Of a DNA stretch of 64,000 bases, positions 36,288 to 50,240 are shown one piece after another. Position 1 is the first letter of the stretch; the number at the start of each line of letters is the position of its first letter. The notes below the pieces were generated by a model that saw only the letters and a program-made list of their open reading frames with translations, was not told the DNA's origin and ran no database searches. The stretch is from Uranotaenia lowii (lineage: Eukaryota; Arthropoda; Insecta; Diptera; Culicidae): positions 140,729,988 through 140,793,987 of the forward strand of contig NC_073693.1 in the NCBI RefSeq assembly GCF_029784155.1. Direction: 5' to 3'. A program made the translations under genes and the position numbers.

Positions 36288-36306
36288 TTGCCCCAGTTTA
36301 CGGTAG
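36288..36306 (-). repeat. opposite terminal inverted repeat of family Z
   Basis: The reverse complement reads TACCGTAAACTGGGGCAAC, matching the left end at 33889 with three changes. It is the candidate right end of a 2.4-kb element. Confidence 0.55.
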
Positions 36307-36309
36307 TAA

Positions 36310-36707
36310 GCAGAGCTTTGCGTCAAACAGTTGCGTTCGACAATTTTCATTGAAAAATCTTAAAATTTGGTACAAAGGTATAAAAATGGTTGATCTATTA
36401 TTAGGTCAAGCTTCGTCAAAATCGATTAACGTGATCAAAAATGTTGCCGGGTGGAAAATGAGGTTCATTATCGGCCAACAGACGGTTTTATCCATTTTTG
36501 ATGGATGTTTGTATGGATGTTTTCTCGGTTTTTTTCATTCACAAAATCGAAATTCACCACAAAGAATGTTGTAATTTGATAAAAACTTCATTCGTGCTTT
36601 ATTTAGGAATAGAAAATGTTTCAACAGAGTTCAAAATGAAATGAGTTCCACAGAGTATCATAAATTAGCTGCTAGATATACTGATAAACAAATTTGATAC
36701 ACAACCC
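36310..36707. other. non-coding spacer
   Basis: AT-rich sequence with a 107-codon open frame (36251-36574) that starts in the neighbouring repeat end and has no recognisable motif. Confidence 0.4.
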
Positions 36708-37681
36708 AAGCAACCAAAAGTTCGGATAACATTCCTCTATCAGGTTTGATCAGCTTAATCGAGTATGCTAATACAACTTCTTTTCAGATCAATTTTTAAG
36801 TAGTAAAAACGAACTTTAAAGTTGACAAAAAGTTCGCATAAATCGCCAAACAACTTCTAACCAGCTTCAAAATCCACTTTATAAGCAGCATAAAAAATCG
36901 AAAAAAAATACTCTTTCGCTCCTCCAATTGCCTTCTCAAGTCCGCCAATTTGATTCATATTAATCAACCATATTTGTTACTAACTCATTTAAATTACATC
37001 TAAAAAACATGTTCTTTCCAAGCCTCGAACCCGAGCTCACCGCTTGGAAGTCGAGATCCATACTTGTTGCCCTATATGAACATCATGAGTAGGCAACGAT
37101 TTTACTCGATGTGATGATTTTCTTTAAAATAACTTTCAGGTTCTTAGTTTCTACTTAATTACCACTTTCAGGTTGATGAAAGGTTCTTCCGGAACTAAAT
37201 GTGTACTTCACATTGTGTTTATTTATGCAAACACGTGTTTAAGTTCGAAAAAAGTAGATTTAGGCCTTTAAATCTACTTCAAAGTTTCTATAATGCGAAG
37301 TTGCTTTTGAACGCCCGTTGGAACTAATTAAAAACTTTCAAGTTTACAAAATAGTACAATAGAGATTTTTTACGAACAATTTAGCTGTACAAAAAGACTT
37401 GCAACCCTTTGATAGCTACTTAATTTTGAAAAAATGAGAAGAACGTAACAAGTAGATTGTTTTTCGTCATACAAACTTTAAAGTTCCCAAAAAGTAGAAA
37501 CAGGAACCAAAACAGTACTTTGAAGCTTTTTTTTAGTATTGGCTGAACTTGATAAAGAATGAAGTTCCATGGACCTCGAAAAAACATTTTGAACAGCAAA
37601 AAAGTTTCACAGAACTTTTGTACAGCTATATATGAACTTATTAGTTCGTTCCTTAAGTGATATTTCAACTTTTGGTTGCTT
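36708..37681. mobile_element. 974-bp MITE-like element with AAGCAACCAAAAGTT ends
   Basis: The left end AAGCAACCAAAAGTT (36708-36722) is matched exactly in reverse complement at 37667-37681. GAACTT/AAGTTC and related words recur many times inside, which is usual for subterminal transposase-binding repeats. A tRNA-like B box on the minus strand (GGTTCGAGGC, 37031-37022) suggests a SINE head within it. No target duplication is obvious. Confidence 0.7.
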
Positions 37682-39476
37682 AGAAATTGATCGAGTGGCA
37701 AATTTAGTGAAGCAATTCCAAATTTCCCTTTTTTACGGGAATAGCTGTATCTTTGTTTCCAGTCATTGTAAAGATTTCAAATTTTGTAGTTCGTTAGTTG
37801 AATAGAACCAGATTGTGTGAATATTTCATGAAAAAAATATCAACCGAGAGGGAAATGGCAGTTTGTCAAATTTGGAGGTGAGTGCGCAGCTTCACGTGAT
37901 TTCATTCTTTTTTGAACGCAACTGTATCTTATAACGACAACTTTTTGACGATAAATTGGAATAAAAAAACTAAAACAGAAATTTTATACCGTTTTTTAAT
38001 ACAAGTTGAATAAATTTAGTCAAAACTGAACAAGCTCCTGCATAACTAAGTCTTGATCATTTTCTTTTATAATTTTATTTTTTTAATCGATTTGAAAGTA
38101 TTCTACCAAAAAAACTTCGTTTGTTTCCCTTTTTTCATTCTAACATTTTTCAAACCAGATTTTTATTCTAACATTTTTCAAACCCAAAAAGACCTTAAAA
38201 CTTTTTGTGGTTCGAAAAAGGTTTGAATCCTATTCTAGGCGAAACTCTTTTCTGTTCGAACTGATGTTACTATTCGTCATCACTTAAATTTAAACTAGAA
38301 GTATGAAGCTAAATCACAGCGAAAACTTTTGGTGAGAATTTTTTTTTTTAAATCACTGTTTTCCAAGCGTTCGACGTTGAATCGTTATTAAATTTGTAAA
38401 CTTTAAATCCTTCTTCTGTGCCCATTTTCGAAAAGTTTTTTTCACAATTCTAATTTTGTTCTCGAAGACCAGATTTTTTTTCTACAAACTTTGAAAAAAC
38501 CTGTTCCTTATAAGGTCATTACATTGCTGCATTTCGAGCAAAGTTATTAAAGTCACAGAAAATTTATGATGTTACAGATTTTTAAACAAATCGCGTCAAA
38601 GTTACAGTTTATATTCTTCATTCTAGAATTTTTTGTAACAGATTTTATGGATTTTTATGAATTTAACTTGGACGCCTATCTTAGGGCTTTTTCCAGTTGA
38701 TTTATGAAAATTTTATGACTATGGTAATGTTGATTGCCTATTTTCAATTTCAATATTTTTCAATAACATTTCGGGAAATAGCATCACAGATAAACGTCAC
38801 AAAATGTTTGGGTCGAATCACAGAATTACAAAAAATAATTTTGTCGAAAATTTAGAATTTTTGTCGGAGACTTTGATGCTTAGTCATGTTCATTAGAAAT
38901 CTTGAATAGTTCTCCCAGTCTTCATTATTCAAAAACGCAAAAGTATCACTTGTTCATGGTTTTATTTTAATTTTTTGATATTTGAGAGCTTACAGAACAA
39001 GCCATTTTCCGAATTTAATAAAATAGTTCAATTTTGAAAAAAAAAATGTACTGAAGATATTTATCATAAAACTTTATTTTTGCTTGAAACGAAAAAAATA
39101 TGATCTCTCTAACGGACTTATGAATTTCTGAATGGATTAGTTGATTTATTAGGAAAAATTTAAGCTGGACAAAAAAAAATCCAATATTACATTTTGCCTT
39201 TAAATAAGATTGCAACTATGCCTTTACTAGAACACAATAAATGCTTGAAATTCTAGGAAAAAAATAATAATCTGAATAGTTTTTGGGCAACTGCAACTGC
39301 AAACAAGTGAAGTGCATTAATAAAGTTACTGACATATCTTTTTTTTCTAATTGGTATGGCCCAGTATTTAATGAAGATTTACAATCTATCGTAAAGAAAA
39401 GTATTATAAATTCAATTTGAGAAAAGCTTCGCAAGGCGCGAGTTGCTCATCCCTGTCCTAGGGTATACATTTCCGA
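37682..39476. other. non-coding, very AT-rich region
   Basis: No gene, tandem array or clear inverted repeat. A short word, TTCTAACATTTTTCAAACC, is directly repeated at 38139-38157 and 38164-38182. Confidence 0.45.
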
Positions 39477-41160
39477 CAACCTTCAGTTGGTAATCTGGGG
39501 TAATATTGATTACTTTTTTCAAGATTTTTCGATTATTTTTCCTGTTAAGGTAGGGTTGCCATCCGTCCCGCAAAAGCGGGACATGTCCCGCTTTTTTGTC
39601 GAATGTCCCGCCGTCCCGCTTTTTCCTTGAAACGTCCCGCTTTTTTTTTGGAAAACTTTTTTGAAGTTTACTGACTTAAACTGAAGAAATCAAAATTTAA
39701 TCTCAGCAACTTCATTAAACGAACTGAAATGTTTTTTCTTAAAATCACTTGAACATTTACAAATAAGAAGACCTTTAGAAGCGATCTTTATTCCCCCTTT
39801 TATCCCTATGGAGATTTTTTCATTTTATAAAATAATTGCTTTATGTCTCATTTAAATGTTGATCAATCTTGATCACTTTTGTATGAGAATTTATCATTTT
39901 TAAAAATGTATTGATCAAAATAGCAAATTTTCATGAAAGAGGACTCATTTAAAAGGCTTATAATTCATGTATCACTTCAAAAACCTTTATGAAACTTTCA
40001 CAGTTTTCCTTAGTAAAATTTTGCTTAAGTTCATTTTCACGAAGTTATTGTTGTATTTTTGCTGAGTAATTAAGGACATTTCATAAAAATAAGTATTGTT
40101 TCAGGCTATTAGACCTGCGGTTTGTATTTTTTTTTGGAATTTTAAATCCAAATTTTACCACTGTGCAGCGCTTTGTAAAGAACTTTGGTATGAAGACAAC
40201 ATTGTTTAAATTGCTTCCAAATAATTGAAGATCTAATATTTTTCGCCAGAATCTTAATTAAATAGCCTTATGTTATACACCGCCTTTTTTGACTCAATTG
40301 TTCAAAGTATATAAATAGGAAAATTTTCTCGAGTTTTAAAATTTTTAAGCTTTATTAAATCCTTCGTTTACAAGTAGGACATAGAATATTTTCTTTCAAA
40401 TAACGTGTTAATTCGCGAGAACCGTGGAAAATAACCGTGCTTATGGCAAAAAAAACGTGTAAACAGAAGTAAAATAAGAAACACTGAGCAAATTTAATCC
40501 GCGTTGAACATAAATCCGCACGGTGCTCTCTATGAACAACTTAGGCTGATGATAAACATATAAGTTTGGCTATACAATCAAGGTTTTCTTTCTAGAGTTT
40601 TTCAATGTCCCGCTTTTTTCGGCTGAGTCCCGCTTTTTTTTCGTGAAATGTCCCGCTTTTTTCTAAAACTATCTGGCAAGCCTATGTTAAGGAGAATGTG
40701 GCATGTTTCATATTTTCTAAACCCAGAACTATGAACGTAAAACATGGTTGCAGAAATGTATCTGACTCATTTAAATTAGATTTAAAAATCGATTTCGTCG
40801 CTGTTTAGGAATTGACGCTTCGGGGTTACATTGATCAGTCTCCATTTTGACGGTTTTAACGAGTTTTTTTTATCATAAAAGATACAAAACACCTTCACCT
40901 TGTTTACAAATTCTAATTTATCAATTTCACCTTGCTTCTTAACGTTTTCTTTTGAAAACATTTAAAATCGAGAAAAAAAAAACAATGATGCTGCATACAT
41001 CCAGGGGTAAAAATTACAACATTGGTTAATAATTTTAGCTTCAAAATACAAATGAAATTTTAGCTTCACGCATTCCCCTGCCCTAGGCCCTTCCACTATT
41101 CCTATTCTTATTTTTTTTTTCAAAGTTAATCATTTGATATGATTTCTATCCATTTGTCCA
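39477..41160 (+). repeat. dispersed repeat family Z, copy B, interrupted by a hAT-like element
   Basis: Pieces at 39477-39550 and 40685-41160 align with copy A (33889-34600). Examples are GGGGTAATATTGATTACTTT versus GGGGGAGCTTTGATCACTTT, and AACAATGATGCTGCATACAT at 40981 versus 34272. The 1.1-kb hAT-like insertion separates the two pieces. Non-coding. Confidence 0.65.
39551..40684. mobile_element. non-autonomous hAT-like element with perfect 8-bp target duplication
   Basis: The ends are TAGGGTTGCC (39551-39560) and, in reverse complement, TAGGCTTGCC (40675-40684). TGTTAAGG occurs on both sides (39543-39550 and 40685-40692), a perfect 8-bp duplication. End sequence and duplication length fit the hAT superfamily. 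GTCCCGC occurs five times near the left end and three times near the right end, all in the same orientation, plus one inverted copy at the left. The interior is a copy of repeat family R1 and has no transposase, so mobilisation would need another element's enzyme. Confidence 0.9.
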
Positions 41161-41215
41161 ATATTGGCTTACTCTTGGAAAATGTCTTTTCTTTTCAAAT
41201 ATCAAAAATCCTCTT

Positions 41216-42115
41216 ATTTAATTTTTGGCATTTCGGCGAGTTGTGAAAATTCAAGGTAGAATATTTAGAAAGAACATGAAAGTATTATAGGTGGAAAGAT
41301 CAAAGCTAGAGCGCTTTGGGTAGAAGAAATTGAATAGTTGGTGAAAATGTGAGCAGGGCTTTTGTTTGTGAACAGCTTTTGAACTACTTGCGTGATTCTT
41401 TGCCGCGCGCCGTTTCAATGTTGATAGGAAGCGATGAAGAAACCCATCGCATTCCTACCCACATTGAAACACGCTCTAGCTTTGATCTTTCCACCTATAA
41501 TACTTTCATGTTCTTTCTAAATATTCTACCTTGAATTTTCACAACTCGCCGAAATGCCAAAAATTAAATAAGAATATATCCCAGCGGCGATTAAAATAAG
41601 ATAACAGAATCACTTGGCTAAAGAAGGGGGGAAATGGGATAACAAAAATTACAACACAATTCACCACGATGCATTTGGCAAAAAAGTAAGGCATCGGATG
41701 GATAATATGCGAAAACAAAAAGTAGCAACCATCCGATGTACCTAAAAAAGTAGCACGCATCGATAGAATTGGCTTAGCAATAGAACAGCACATGTGAGCG
41801 CTGCTTGGGTGATTTTTTGCCCGGTCGGACACAATCTCATGTGTTCGACCCGTCCGTGTTTCAATGTGGGTAGGAATGCGATGGGTTTCTTCATCGCTTC
41901 CTATCAACATTGAAACGGCGCGCGGCAAAGAATCACGCAAGTAGTTCAAAAGCTGTTCACAAATAAAAGCCCTGCTCACATTTTCACCAACTATTCAATT
42001 TCTTCTACCCAAAGCGCTCTAGCTTTGATCTTTCCACCTATAATACTTTCATGTTCTTTCTAAATATTCTACCTTGAATTTTCACAACTCGTCGAAATGC
42101 CAAAAATTAAACAAG
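41216..42115. repeat. inverted cluster of two MITE copies
   Basis: The first copy (41216-41569) has inverted ends of roughly 95 bp starting ATTTAATTTTTGGCATTT. A second, longer copy lies in opposite orientation, ending at about 42115. Its arm (41855-42115) is the reverse complement of 41216-41473 with only a few changes, giving a palindrome of about 260-bp arms. The segment AGAATATATCCCAGCGGCG occurs after both copies (41572 and 42113). The middle (41612-41854) contains a GCATCGGATGG/CCATCCGATGT hairpin. Matching open frames on the two strands (MSRAF-V/I-CEQLLNYL...) reflect the palindrome and not a gene. Confidence 0.85.
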
Positions 42116-42116
42116 A

Positions 42117-43340
42117 ATATATCCCAGCGGCGATTAAAATAAGATAACAATATCAAAAATGTAACATTAAATGACTATAAAAATAGCACTTTATCTATAC
42201 TTATACAAAGAATCAAAGTTGTTCTTTCACATTCAACCACCCGTTTGCTTCTTAATACTTTTTGGTATCATCAGGAGAGCTGTTTCAGTACCTTTTTATT
42301 TTTTAAGATTTTGAAATAACATTTTAAAACACAGAAAAAAATGAGGCATCCAAATATCTCGTACCGGTACCACGTGCTTAAAACAGTAGAAGGAAAAAAA
42401 CATCCGCCAAAATTTCAACTTTCGAATTTTCAATGCTTAGCAAGCTTTGATTTGCTATCCAGTACACGTGAATGTACGGTTGCTTCTAATGCCCGGCCCA
42501 TGCACTATGGGGCAGCTCCATACAATGAGGCGGCAAAAAGTATGATTAGGGGCTTTGGACTTTTTTGTTATTTTTGAAAATTTTGTATGAAAATTACTAT
42601 TTTAACTGACTTAAAATAAATTCTAACAAAAATTTTGCATAAATAGATTTTAAAGTGCGATGCTTGGAGTTATTTTTGACCCTACTTTTTATTTCTTTTG
42701 AAAACCAGGTTTTGGACTAATTTATCATTAAATGATAAATAACATCAAGACATTTCATGAAACTCCAGAGAAAAATGTGTGAAATGATTGATCAATCATG
42801 AGAAACATTTTTTTTTTTTGACAAACCAACATCAACTTTGTTGAATTTTTACTCATTAATGGGTAAAAATTACCCATTTGGATGATATTTTCAGCTTTAT
42901 TTGACTATAACTCAAAAAACGGTTCTTTAAGGTGCCTGGAATATCTTTCATTGTATTTTTAGGACTTGAAAATAGATCTTGATAGTGAAAAGAGTATGGG
43001 GAAATGCGGGGATTTTTTTTATCAAGGCTTTTAAGTTTTTGATTTTTGAAAAAAATAATTATTTACTCATTTTTATCATAGATCAATTTAGAGTGTATAA
43101 ATTTTGAATGGTTCAAATGATAGCTTTAAATATAAGCTTTCATATGGTGTACTTTGAATTTAAGAAAAAAATGTTTTCCATAGAAATATATGTTATTTAA
43201 ATTTTTTTCTTCACCACATAAATTTTTCAATTTTTCAAAGTCTGATGTCTGTGGTGCGTTCAGTATTCAAGATAATGAGTTGAAAAACTGGGAATAACTT
43301 AGTTAGTAAGTAATTAACTAGTAAAAATAAAAAAGCGATC
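42117..43340. other. non-coding AT-rich region
   Basis: No gene supported. Sequence such as ATAACTCAAAAAACGGTTC looks like decayed repeat DNA, but no second copy is in the window. Confidence 0.4.
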
Positions 43341-43640
43341 CGATAAAGTTCAGTTTTTGACTTTTTGTCGCCTCAAACTCAAACCCAATAGTGCCATGGT
43401 GATGGTGAAAAAAATCCCGCCAAAAGAAGCGAAAATTGCTTGACAAAATGAATGCCATGACTTTTGGTTCGTGGGAATAAAAAAAAAGTTGTATGGGAGC
43501 CCCCCCAACTCCCTTAACTCGGAGCGGTTTGTAACTATTATAGAAACCATCTCCGGCCCCAAAAACTCTCAGATGCCAAGTTTCACGATGATCGGTTCAG
43601 TTGTTTCCGAGTCTATAGGCGAATTTTCCAGATGCATAAA
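43341..43640. repeat. probable dispersed repeat fragment
   Basis: The stretch TTGTATGGGAGCCCCCCCAA followed about 100 bp later by CGATCGGTTCAG-like and CCGAGTCTATA words is, from memory, typical of repeats found many times in mosquito genomes. There is no second copy in this window, so this rests on recognition only. Confidence 0.35.
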
Positions 43641-46752
<3,112 letters not shown>

Positions 46753-47276
46753 ATGTGTTTTTAGTCTTTTGTGTCACCAAGCATAAGTGTAAAATTTGAG
46801 ATATTTCGATTGATTCTTTAATAAGTGCAACGCGTTTCAATTTTGTATGAAAATTTGTATGGATCCACAAAAATTTGCGTATTCAATCATCCTGAAAATA
46901 GAAATTAGATTGAAATGAAATTTGTCTTGAATTTTGCCTATTCTTAAGCTTATTTTTTTCCAATATGAGAAGAAGCTAAGTTTTCAACGGAATTATTTCA
47001 AAATAAAAAACAGCTTGCTGGCTAGAGCTTTCACAAATTTTAAGAAATGTTTTTGTCAAGATAAGATAAGTCAACAAATTCATTGGCTATGCAAAGCAGT
47101 TTTTGTGCGTCTTTGTTCATTTTACGATTCAACAGCTTTTAAATGAGCTTTCAAATCACTCAAATAAAAAAAAAATTGAAATATTTTTTTTTGCATTTGT
47201 GAGGTGTAAAAATGTATAAACTTTAAATTTTCATACGCAGCTTGTGACGGTCTAATATTACATATATGCATAACTT
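46753..47276. other. non-coding spacer
   Basis: AT-rich; no gene or repeat recognised. Confidence 0.45.
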
Positions 47277-47689
47277 AAGTTCCCAGACTGCCCAGATTTC
47301 ATCGAAAAAAGCCCCGTTTTGCCTGGATTTATTAACTTTTTTTGGCAAATCAAACAAAAAAATGTGTTGTAGATTTTTTTTATTTATGCCTCCAAAACAA
47401 AATTTTTGAACAAGATTTACAAAAAAATTATGAAAGGTTTTTTGGAGGCTTTATATACGATTTAAAATGTGTCGATGAATTTTAATTTAAATTTTTTTTT
47501 TATCAAAAATTTTTCATGATTTTATTTAAGAGATTTTTGGGTTTTGACAAAATTTGCCAGGATATTGCCCAGATTTTCGGTCGTCGATTTTGAAATCTCA
47601 ATTGGCTGGCCTAGATTTTGCCATGTATTTATATAAAACTGCCCGGATTTATCTGGCCAGTATACGTGCTTTAAAAATTTCTGGCAACC
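47277..47689 (+). mobile_element. MITE-like repeat with CCCGG motifs, copy 2
   Basis: Aligns in opposite orientation with 19722-20177. Shared are the order of GCCCAG/TGCCTGGATTTA, TTATTTATGC-TCCAAAAC, GACAAAATTTGCC-GGATATTGC and the end TTTCTGGCAACC. Both ends carry the GGTTGCCAGA-type word (left end eroded to AGTTCCCAGA). The shared frame is disrupted, so the repeat is non-coding. Confidence 0.65.
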
Positions 47690-48760
47690 ATTCGATTGCA
47701 TTGCACAGTGGGAAAATTGGGACCTAAAAAAAACGAAACCGCATGTTCAATGACCCGAAATAATATCTAACTTATGGGAAATTTTCTCAGGAGTTCAAAT
47801 CTGCCGTTACATCTGAGAGATAAGTTATTTTCCCTTTGTTACCCAGAAAAAAACCAATCATAGCTTTGTTAAAATGAATCAGAGCAACACATTTTTTCGG
47901 TTACCATGACTGCGGGTATTTCCGTGCACCTAAGCAACTTTTGTTTTTCAAGGCTGTGTAAACAATTCAAATGAATGATTCAAAAGGTCACAAACCCACC
48001 ATTAGTTAGGATTTTTTATGTCCTTTATAGAAAAAATAACGTAGTTGATGAAATACACGAAAAAAGTTTTGAAAAATGCATCTGAAAAATGTGTTTCGTG
48101 CACATAATTCCGTGCACTCTCTCTTGCATGTTTTTAATTCCGTGCACTCTGAACTTTGTTATTTATCTACAGTTTGTGTTGATGAAATAAATGCGATGAC
48201 TTTCAAGCTATAATAAACCTGGTAATAAATCTGGTTACACCTCAGCCCCTCCCTATTAAATACTTTCGTAATAAGTGAATGACCCCGAAGAAAAATATAG
48301 TAAACAAAGTATTGCGGACTCAACTTTGCATTAACGCTTTGCAACACCAGAAAGTGACGTTTCAACCGAAGGGTGCTGGCGTTTTTATTTGTTCTTGGTC
48401 TGTGTAAAGTATAAAATGTTGTAGGTATTTGTCAGCATTGTGCGTAAGTTCAATGTCTACACGATAGCATAAAATTATGTTGGATATAAATAATTTTTCG
48501 CATAGAAATAAACATTTTTTCAGGAAAATGCACGGAATTACTCGCAGTCACGGTAAATAGTTTTTGGGAAACATTCTAATGTGATGGGAAAGTAGAGATA
48601 AATGGAGTGTTAGAGAAGTTACAAGCCTTTTAAATGAATCCTTTTTCATAAAAACTGCTATTTCCATCAATTAACTTTTTGAAAAGCTACATTCTTAAAC
48701 AAAAGGGAATAACTTGTGCACACATAAGTCGACCGATCTAAAATTTTGAACGATGTTTAT
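47690..48760 (-). repeat. dispersed repeat family R1, copy 3, interrupted
   Basis: 47690-47900 and 48557-48760 are together the reverse of 5030-5400. Landmarks are GTTTTTGGGAAACATT versus TTTCCCAAAGAAC, CATAAAAACTGCTATTT versus AAAAGCAGTTTTATG, and GTCGACCGATCTAAAATTTT versus TATATCGATCGACC. The insertion at 47901-48556 interrupts it. Confidence 0.7.
47901..48556. mobile_element. 656-bp MITE-like element with TTACCGTGACTGCG ends
   Basis: The left end TTACCATGACTGCGGGTA and the right end in reverse complement, TTACCGTGACTGCGAGTA, are inverted repeats that continue through TTCCGTGCA (about 28 bp with a few mismatches). TTCCGTGCAC recurs inside at 47920, 48108 and 48138. It sits in repeat R1 at a point where the paralogue at about 5290-5310 has no insertion, which supports the boundaries. 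The interior is non-coding. A target duplication was not resolved. Confidence 0.8.
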
Positions 48761-48770
48761 TTCCTTCTCA

Positions 48771-48945
48771 ATGTTCTGAAGGTTCACTTTATAAAATTAC
48801 GTTGGATCGGGAGGACCAATATGCAGAGTGTTCTGAAGATTCACTCTATGAAATAACGTTGGATCGAGAGGACCGACACGAAAAGTGATTTGAAGGTTCA
48901 CTTTATGAATTTCCATTGGCTCAAAATGACCAAAACGAAGTTTTT
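48771..48945 (+). repeat. three diverged tandem copies of a 57-bp unit
   Basis: The units begin TGTTCTGAAGGTTCACTT, TGTTCTGAAGATTCACTC and TGATTTGAAGGTTCACTT and each continue with a TTGGATCG-GAGGACC-like part. The identity falls with each copy. Confidence 0.7.
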
Positions 48946-50240
48946 TATTTAAGTTGGCTCGAGATAATAAACATGAATAAGTTTCTGATGGTTACCTTAA
49001 TACCGTGTTTCGATAACCAGTGGAATGTGTCTAAAGCAGAAGGTCGTTTAAAAATCGTAATTCAAGTATAAGAATCATTTGTTTGGAATCACCAGTTCCA
49101 TATAAATGTTTGGTTCGATAAGACTTTCCGGAGGTGTGCACGACAAAAAAGATGGGCTTGATAGACCTAGACTATTTGATCTGGATGACTAAATTGAATA
49201 GCTTTCCGGAGGGTTCATTTGAAGATCTTACTGAGTTGTGATAACAGTGCTCCTTGTATTTGAAGCGAGTTTTTCAATTCCTCGTATACCCAAGGCAGGT
49301 TTGAGGTACCTCCGAGTCAGGAGGTAATGAATCGAGACAGTTAACGCCGTTCAGACAAATGCAATTGGTCGAAAGTACCCATGATTGAGAGGGCAGATTC
49401 TCATTGCAAAATTCATTGGGTCGAAGAAAATTCTTCGTTAGAGACTTCATTCTTCCAGCCATTGTAGTACATAAATTAAATAGACTCATTTCAATGAACT
49501 TTTTAAAAATATTTAGGTTATGATGCCCGTGGGAATAGGTTCTAGGAATACTCCTAAAATTAGAAAGAAGAAGAAAGTTTACGAATATCTATAGACAAGT
49601 TGGAATACCACGATATTTGACTGTTGAGAACATGTTTTTGGCTTCAAAACTTAATTACTAAGGTCAAGATTTTGTTTAACAGTTGTAAAAGATTTAATTG
49701 GGAAACGATTGTGATGGATTGTGAACCTAGCAATAGTTTTTCGGTTAGGAAAGAGATCTAACTGAAGTAAGATTGTGAGTGAAATTACAATCAAATGCTG
49801 CATTGGAGTTCATTGACTTCTTTGAACTGGACACAAAATAAAAAAATAATTTGATCAGAGATATGACTCTAAATACTTAGGATAGTTGTTTAAAACATAG
49901 AGAAGATGCTCAGATTTGTTAACCTTATTTGTCAAGAAGTTGCGACATGGCGGAGTTGCGGTGTGCCGAATCGAAAGTACGCCCGAAAGTACGTTTTCCA
50001 AAGTGGTTAAGTTTTGCAGCCCTAGCCACAACATAATAGTCTTCATCCTGTATTGTTTCGCTTTCCAGAATAGAGGAAAGACGGGAATTGGCTGATTAAT
50101 TCACAAAAGCACCTTTAGAAGATACGCCTATTTGAATAGAGGCGATGTATGTTTGTGGCTTTTAATAGAACATGCAGCAAAATTTTTTGTTACTTTTTTT
50201 TCTCTTTTGGTGTAAGGGGGAGATGTGTAGCCGATGATTA
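48946..50240. other. unassigned region, possibly a decayed LTR element
   Basis: At 50212-50226 a purine run AAGGGGGAGA is followed by TGTGTAGCC, the layout of a polypurine tract and the start of an LTR. No matching second LTR, primer site or recognisable pol motif is visible upstream. Minus frames at 49274-49489 and 49855-50046 have no motif. The LTR reading is weak. Confidence 0.3.

Noticed and set aside
41349..41979. Matching frames MSRAF-V/I-CEQLLNYLRD on opposite strands
   Set aside because: They mirror each other because the DNA is a palindrome of MITE arms, and they run into MITE sequence.
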